From positions 496,001-560,000 of the forward strand of contig NZ_JAUIYO010000001.1 of NCBI RefSeq assembly GCF_044891285.1: DNA of 64,000 bases, given 5' to 3'. The notes beneath the pieces were generated by a model. It was not told where the DNA came from. It made no database searches and worked only from the letters and a program-made list of their open reading frames with translations. Made by a program: the position numbers and the translations under genes. Origin of the DNA: Pseudobacillus lumedeiriae (GTDB taxonomy: Bacteria; Bacillota; Bacilli; Bacillales; Domibacillaceae). This document shows positions 60,360 through 64,000 of this stretch, in pieces (position 1 is the first letter of the stretch; every line of letters begins with the position of its first letter).

Positions 60360-60388
60360 ATTATAAACAATTATTTGATATTTGTGAA
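60360..60388 (-). promoter_or_regulatory. Sigma-A promoter of citZ
   Basis: TTCACA (60383-60388), 17 bases, TATAAT (60360-60365), ~130-base leader. ATAATTGTTTAT over the -10 region resembles the ATAA/TTAT dyad of CcpC, and TGAAAGCGCAATCT downstream is a two-mismatch cre candidate. A TGCTGAGC/GCTCAGCA hairpin lies in the leader at 60290-60309. Confidence 0.7.
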
Positions 60389-60521
60389 CGTTAAGTGTCT
60401 AAAAAACTATACAATCTACAAAATCGTCATGTTTTTTAAATAAAACACGGGGGAAAAACGTGTTATACTAATAAATTATTTTTCCTTCTTTGATCATTAT
60501 ACATCTAAATAAATAGGATTT

Positions 60522-60977
60522 CTATTGAAACTGCTCGAAAACCCTCATAGCCGTATAAGCGATCCCCGCACCGATCAGCGGGCCGACCGCCACACCGTTA
60601 AAAAGAGCGACAGCTGCTATGGTTCCAAAAACGAGCGCAGTCGTAATATGAGGATCCTCCGCCAGCAAGATTAATCCGCTTTTTCCTAGAAGAGCCACCA
60701 AGACTCCTGAAATAAGAGCGATCCATGCAAACGGAGATTTCAATGAATCACTAAGATCTTTAAACCCAATTTCTCCTGTCGCAATCGGTACCAGCACAGC
60801 AATCGTAATAATGGTCACTCCCCAATTTATTCCTTTAGATTGAACGGCAGCAAAAAGCTTGTCGTCCAAACCAATAAGCTTCATGAGCAGCAGGACAGCA
60901 ACAGCAATAAGCAGTGATTGATTTTTGGCGATAAAACCAATCATAAGAAGCATCAGTAAAAATAAATACGGCTGCAT
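60522..60977 (-). CDS. ytwI: DUF441 membrane protein (YtwI)
   Basis: 151 residues, four to five membrane helices, with family motifs NWGVTIITIAVLVPIATGEIG, FAWIALISGVLVALLGKSG and GVAVGPLIGAGIAYT. Function unknown. Located between citZ and ytvI as in B. subtilis. Confidence 0.9.
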   Translation of the reverse strand: MQPYLFLLMLLMIGFIAKNQSLLIAVAVLLLMKLIGLDDKLFAAVQSKGINWGVTIITIAVLVPIATGEIGFKDLSDSLKSPFAWIALISGVLVALLGKSGLILLAEDPHITTALVFGTIAAVALFNGVAVGPLIGAGIAYTAMRVFEQFQ

Positions 60978-61179
60978 GTTCTCTTTTCCCTCCTTTCTAT
61001 TTCCGCGGCGGCTTTACCCGAACCAGCGGGATGTTAATGAATATTGCACACGGCATTCTGATCCATACCGTTATATACAATGCAATTTTTGTCGGGATAA
61101 TACGAGTCGTTTTCCTTCCTCTTTTTCCTCTCTCCTTGATACAATGTAAGGACAGTCTACTTTCAGGGGAGGTGAGCTT

Positions 61180-62310
61180 ATGAATCCATCTAGCCGGGAC
61201 AAGCTAATACGGTCGGTCATTGTCATAGTTTCTGCTATTTTTCTTCTTCTTGCTTTGTACTACGTTGCATCAATCACCTATCCGTTTATTATCGGCTTTG
61301 CTGTCGCTTTCCTCATGCAGCCATTCGTCCGCTTTCTAGAAACGAAGGCAAGACTGCCGCGGACAGCGTCGATTGGCACGACTATTCTCCTTATCATTGC
61401 TGTTTTCGCCGGAGGCATGACACTTTTAATAGCAGAGATTGTTTCAGGTGCTAACTATTTTGCCTCGGTTGTTCCCCGCCACATCCATGTAGTTGTCCAA
61501 CAAATGGAAGCATTATTTGCGTCCCAAGTGATCCCCATTTACGAACGGGCAGCCGGATTATTCCAATCACTCGATACTAGCCAGCGTGATACATTGTCCA
61601 CAAATATCAAGGAAGCAGGTGAACAATTCGCTTCAACAGCAGGTGACTTCATCCAAAACTTCTTTCTGAAACTTCCTAAACTGATTTCCTGGATCCCTAA
61701 TTTTGCAACTGGATTCATTTTCTCATTTCTTGCTGCCTTTTTCATCAGTAAAGATTGGGAAAAGCTTCAGCGGCGGTCGCTGACTTATTTGCCAATTAAA
61801 GCGACAACAAGTTTAAGGAAAGTGTTTACTGCTCTAAAAAAAGCATTGTTCGGCTTTTTACGCGCACAATTAACCCTTGTTTCAATTACAACATTGATTG
61901 TTTTAATCGGTCTGCTTATTTTACGGGTTAATTATGCGATCACATTAGCACTTGTTGCCGGTTTGGTGGACTTCCTTCCCTATCTTGGAACGGGAACACT
62001 ATTCATTCCCTGGATTATCTATGAGTTTATAGCCGGTGATACGAGTCTTGCCATCGGACTAACCGTTTTATATGTCATCATCATCGTACAGCGGCAAATC
62101 ATGGAACCAAAAGTCCTCTCCTCAAGCATCGGCCTTGACCCTCTTGCCACGCTTATTGCGTTATTTGTCGGCTTTAAGCTTGCAGGTTTTTTTGGCCTAA
62201 TTTTAGGGCCAGTCGTTCTTGTTATCATTAATGCACTTCATCAAGCAGGAGTATTCACAGATTTATGGAGCTATATTGTCGGCAAGAATTCCTCTCCTCC
62301 TGCCAAATAA
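61180..62310 (+). CDS. ytvI: Sporulation integral membrane protein YtvI (AI-2E family)
   Basis: 376 residues with about eight membrane helices: YPFIIGFAVAFLMQPFVRFL near the N-terminus, LVDFLPYLGTGTLFIPWI and KVLSSSIGLDPLATLIALF near the end. A PerM/AI-2E family permease linked to sporulation in B. subtilis. GGGGAGGTGA precedes the ATG. Divergent from ytwI. Confidence 0.93.
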   Translation: MNPSSRDKLIRSVIVIVSAIFLLLALYYVASITYPFIIGFAVAFLMQPFVRFLETKARLPRTASIGTTILLIIAVFAGGMTLLIAEIVSGANYFASVVPRHIHVVVQQMEALFASQVIPIYERAAGLFQSLDTSQRDTLSTNIKEAGEQFASTAGDFIQNFFLKLPKLISWIPNFATGFIFSFLAAFFISKDWEKLQRRSLTYLPIKATTSLRKVFTALKKALFGFLRAQLTLVSITTLIVLIGLLILRVNYAITLALVAGLVDFLPYLGTGTLFIPWIIYEFIAGDTSLAIGLTVLYVIIIVQRQIMEPKVLSSSIGLDPLATLIALFVGFKLAGFFGLILGPVVLVIINALHQAGVFTDLWSYIVGKNSSPPAK

Positions 62311-62311
62311 A

Positions 62312-62337
62312 AAAACGTCAGTAAGGGCTGACGTTTT
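62312..62337 (+). terminator. Terminator of ytvI
   Basis: AAAACGTCAG (62312-62321) pairs with CTGACGTTTT (62328-62337), six-base loop, then TT. Confidence 0.92.
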
Positions 62338-62436
62338 TTACTATTTATAGAAGTTTATACATTCAATTGTCTAGGCGGCTCCCTTGGGAGAAGAACATTT
62401 GCTTGTTGGGGCTGATCGAGACGCCTGCGCTTTTGT

Positions 62437-62823
62437 TTATTTCATGATGATGATGTTTTTGTTTTGAAATGAATTTCGGAGCAGGCGCAATAGAAGTGGT
62501 TTCAGCCCATTTCGCGTATAAGGAAACAACAGCAAAAAGCCAGAAATATCTGTGACAAATCCCGGAGTTAACAGTAGCAAACCACCGACTAGTATACATA
62601 CACTATCTAATACCGCATCACCAATCAATCGGCCATTTTGTACTTCTTCACGCAGCTTCATAAGGGCATGCATCCCTTGTTTCTTTGCAAAGTAGGCCCC
62701 TAAAAACCCCGTTGCCAAAATAAGCAGAATCGTTGGCAGCACCCCGATCGTCTTTCCGGAAAACATGAGCAGTCCAATTTCCAGCACAGGAACGACAATG
62801 AAAATAAACAGTAAGTATCTCAA
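62437..62823 (-). CDS. fxsA: FxsA family membrane protein
   Basis: 128 residues, four hydrophobic segments with the FxsA signature VPVLEIGLLMFSGKTIG, LILATGFLGAYFAKKQG and LLTPGFVTDISGFLLLFP. E. coli FxsA affects exclusion of phage T7; role in Bacillus is unknown. In the ytvI-pyk gap as in B. subtilis (ytzA). Confidence 0.93.
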   Translation of the reverse strand: MRYLLFIFIVVPVLEIGLLMFSGKTIGVLPTILLILATGFLGAYFAKKQGMHALMKLREEVQNGRLIGDAVLDSVCILVGGLLLLTPGFVTDISGFLLLFPYTRNGLKPLLLRLLRNSFQNKNIIIMK

Positions 62824-63015
62824 CGGATTTTCTCCTTTTTAAGCAATATATGTTCCTCTTCATTATATCATTCGGACAAGGATTTTCGCAAAATAGAACC
62901 GTTGGACACCCTGTGTACTATTTGATTCATTGATCTTTCCTGGTGACAGCTGCTCCACAGATTTAAAACTCTTTCCACGCTTTCTGGCTGCTATTCAGCC
63001 GTTTAGCTCAATGGA

Positions 63016-63085
63016 TTTATTAAACTCCTCCGTTGATTTCCGCTCCAATCAACGAAAGAACAACAGAAACAATAGGCCATGACTA
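63016..63085. repeat. GC-rich dyad repeat family, internally deleted copy
   Basis: Reads TTATTAAACTCCTCCGTTGA, TTTCCGCTCCAATCAACG, then AACAGAAACAATAGGCCATG: both ends of the 4611-4767 element with the middle lost. The rest of the 62824-63151 intergenic region shows only the pyk terminator. Confidence 0.6.
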
Positions 63086-63091
63086 TTCCAA

Positions 63092-63138
63092 TAAAAACAC
63101 TGCCCAAAAGTCCGTGATTGCCCGACTTTTGAGCAGTG
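63092..63138 (-). terminator. Terminator of pyk
   Basis: CACTGCCCAAAAGTC (63098-63112) pairs with GACTTTTGAGCAGTG (63124-63138), followed on the minus strand by TTTTTATT. Confidence 0.9.
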
Positions 63139-63151
63139 CTTGTTTACTTCA

Positions 63152-64000
63152 TCAAAGTACGTTCGCGTGTCCGTTATAAATAATGCCTCTTGCTGCATCA
63201 ACGGTAATTTCTTGTCCATCTTTTAAAATAGACATCGCATTTTCCACTCCAACGAGAACGGGAACACCAAGGTTAATACCAACAACAGCCGCATGGCTTG
63301 TTAATCCGCCTTCTTCAGTAATAAGCGCGGCACATTTTTCAATAGCCGGCACCATATCTCTGTCACTGCCAATGGTTACAAGAATGTCTCCTGTTTCCAC
63401 TTTATTAAGAGCTTCTTCTGCATTTCTCGCGGTGACAACTTTTCCGTAAGCCGACTTCCGGCCAATTCCCTGGCCTTTCATTAGAACATCTCCGACAATG
63501 TGGATTTTCATAAGATTTGTCGTACCAGACTCGCCAACCGGCACACCTGCAGTGATCACAATTAAATCACCATGTGTAACAAGGTTCGTGCTTAAACTTT
63601 GCTGAACGGCCAATTCCAGCATTTCATCCGTTGTTTTTACCTTCGGTCCAATGTGTGGCAACACGCCCCAGACGAGCGCTAAACTGCGGGAGACCTGCTC
63701 ACTGGATGTAACAGCCACAATCGGCGCTTTTGCGCGGTAACGTGAAATCATCCGCGCTGTATGACCGCTTTCTGTCGGTGTCACAATTGCTTTCACTTCA
63801 AGGTTATTTGCTGTATGGGCTACAGACTGCCCGATCGCATCTGTCATTGTATGACGGCTCATTTTGCTCCGGATCGATAAGATTTCAGAATAGTTTAAAG
63901 CTGTTTCTGTGCGCTCAGCAATGTTATGCATCGTTTGTACGGATTCAAGAGGATACATGCCCGCTGCTGTTTCACCTGAAAGCATGATCGCATCTGTTCC
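63152..64000 (-). CDS. pyk: Pyruvate kinase, 3' part
   Basis: The last ~282 codons; the 5' part lies beyond the right edge. Visible: AIMLSGETAAGMYPLE of the catalytic barrel, the regulatory C-domain, and the extra C-terminal PEP-utiliser-like domain (CAALITEEGGLTSHAAVVGIN) typical of Bacillus pyruvate kinases. Last glycolytic step, PEP to pyruvate with ATP formation. Confidence 0.97.
   Translation of the reverse strand, partial: GTDAIMLSGETAAGMYPLESVQTMHNIAERTETALNYSEILSIRSKMSRHTMTDAIGQSVAHTANNLEVKAIVTPTESGHTARMISRYRAKAPIVAVTSSEQVSRSLALVWGVLPHIGPKVKTTDEMLELAVQQSLSTNLVTHGDLIVITAGVPVGESGTTNLMKIHIVGDVLMKGQGIGRKSAYGKVVTARNAEEALNKVETGDILVTIGSDRDMVPAIEKCAALITEEGGLTSHAAVVGINLGVPVLVGVENAMSILKDGQEITVDAARGIIYNGHANVL

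Overview
The window is chromosomal DNA of an endospore-forming member of the Bacillaceae. Evidence: two small acid-soluble spore protein genes (sspI, sspN), several spore-coat-type genes, an AC-N16-CATANNNTA sigma-K promoter, T-box leaders before pheS and thrS, an L20-type leader before infC-rpmI-rplT, and the Bacillus-type order thrS-dnaI-dnaB-nrdR-speD-gapB-coaE-ytaF-mutM-polA-phoR-phoP-icd-citZ-ytwI-ytvI-fxsA-pyk. The encapsulin resembles, from memory, the large iron-storage shell of Quasibacillus thermotolerans, so a relative of that genus or of Domibacillus is a reasonable guess. No tRNA, rRNA, CRISPR array, intact transposase or prophage was seen.

Layout. 1-1.8 kb: start of pheS with its T-box leader, a TrmH-type rRNA methyltransferase, and sspI. 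1.8-38.5 kb is an accessory region between sspI and ysdC (B. subtilis has different genes here). It holds: low-complexity coat-like proteins and a DUF1360 sporulation gene; an iron-storage nanocompartment operon (IMEF ferritin-like cargo, encapsulin shell, 2Fe-2S ferredoxin) facing a small gene of unknown function under a Fur-box promoter; an AT-rich group with two paralogous ATP-grasp ligases, a YheC/YheD-type ATP-grasp protein, a CotY/CotZ-type coat protein and a MurF-like ligase; a signalling group of two multidomain histidine kinases and a CheR methyltransferase; an M48 protease fused to ankyrin repeats with an RDD protein; an FAD oxidoreductase-MFS-lipoprotein operon with a frameshift; sspN, a squalene/phytoene synthase-like gene and three SLH-domain surface proteins; membrane proteins of the YetF and AI-2E families; and cysJI sulfite reductase. 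38.9-64 kb is core: ysdC, a dUTPase, DUF1294, infC-rpmI-rplT, thrS, primosome genes dnaI/dnaB, nrdR, speD, gapB, coaE, ytaF, mutM, polA, phoPR, icd, citZ, ytwI, ytvI, fxsA and the 3' part of pyk. mdh, which sits between icd and phoP in B. subtilis, is absent here.

How genes work together. The cargo C-terminus and ferredoxin N-terminus carry the same TVG(R/S)LI peptide, which should dock both inside the shell, so storage and release of iron are encoded together. The ATP-grasp/Mur-ligase/CotZ group looks like machinery that builds or attaches a peptide-like product on the spore surface; this is inference and the least explained part of the window. The intergenic spaces carry at least two families of short inverted-repeat elements in several decayed copies, plus a 219-bp palindromic-ended element between citZ and icd. 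speD has a leader hairpin that can hide its ribosome binding site.
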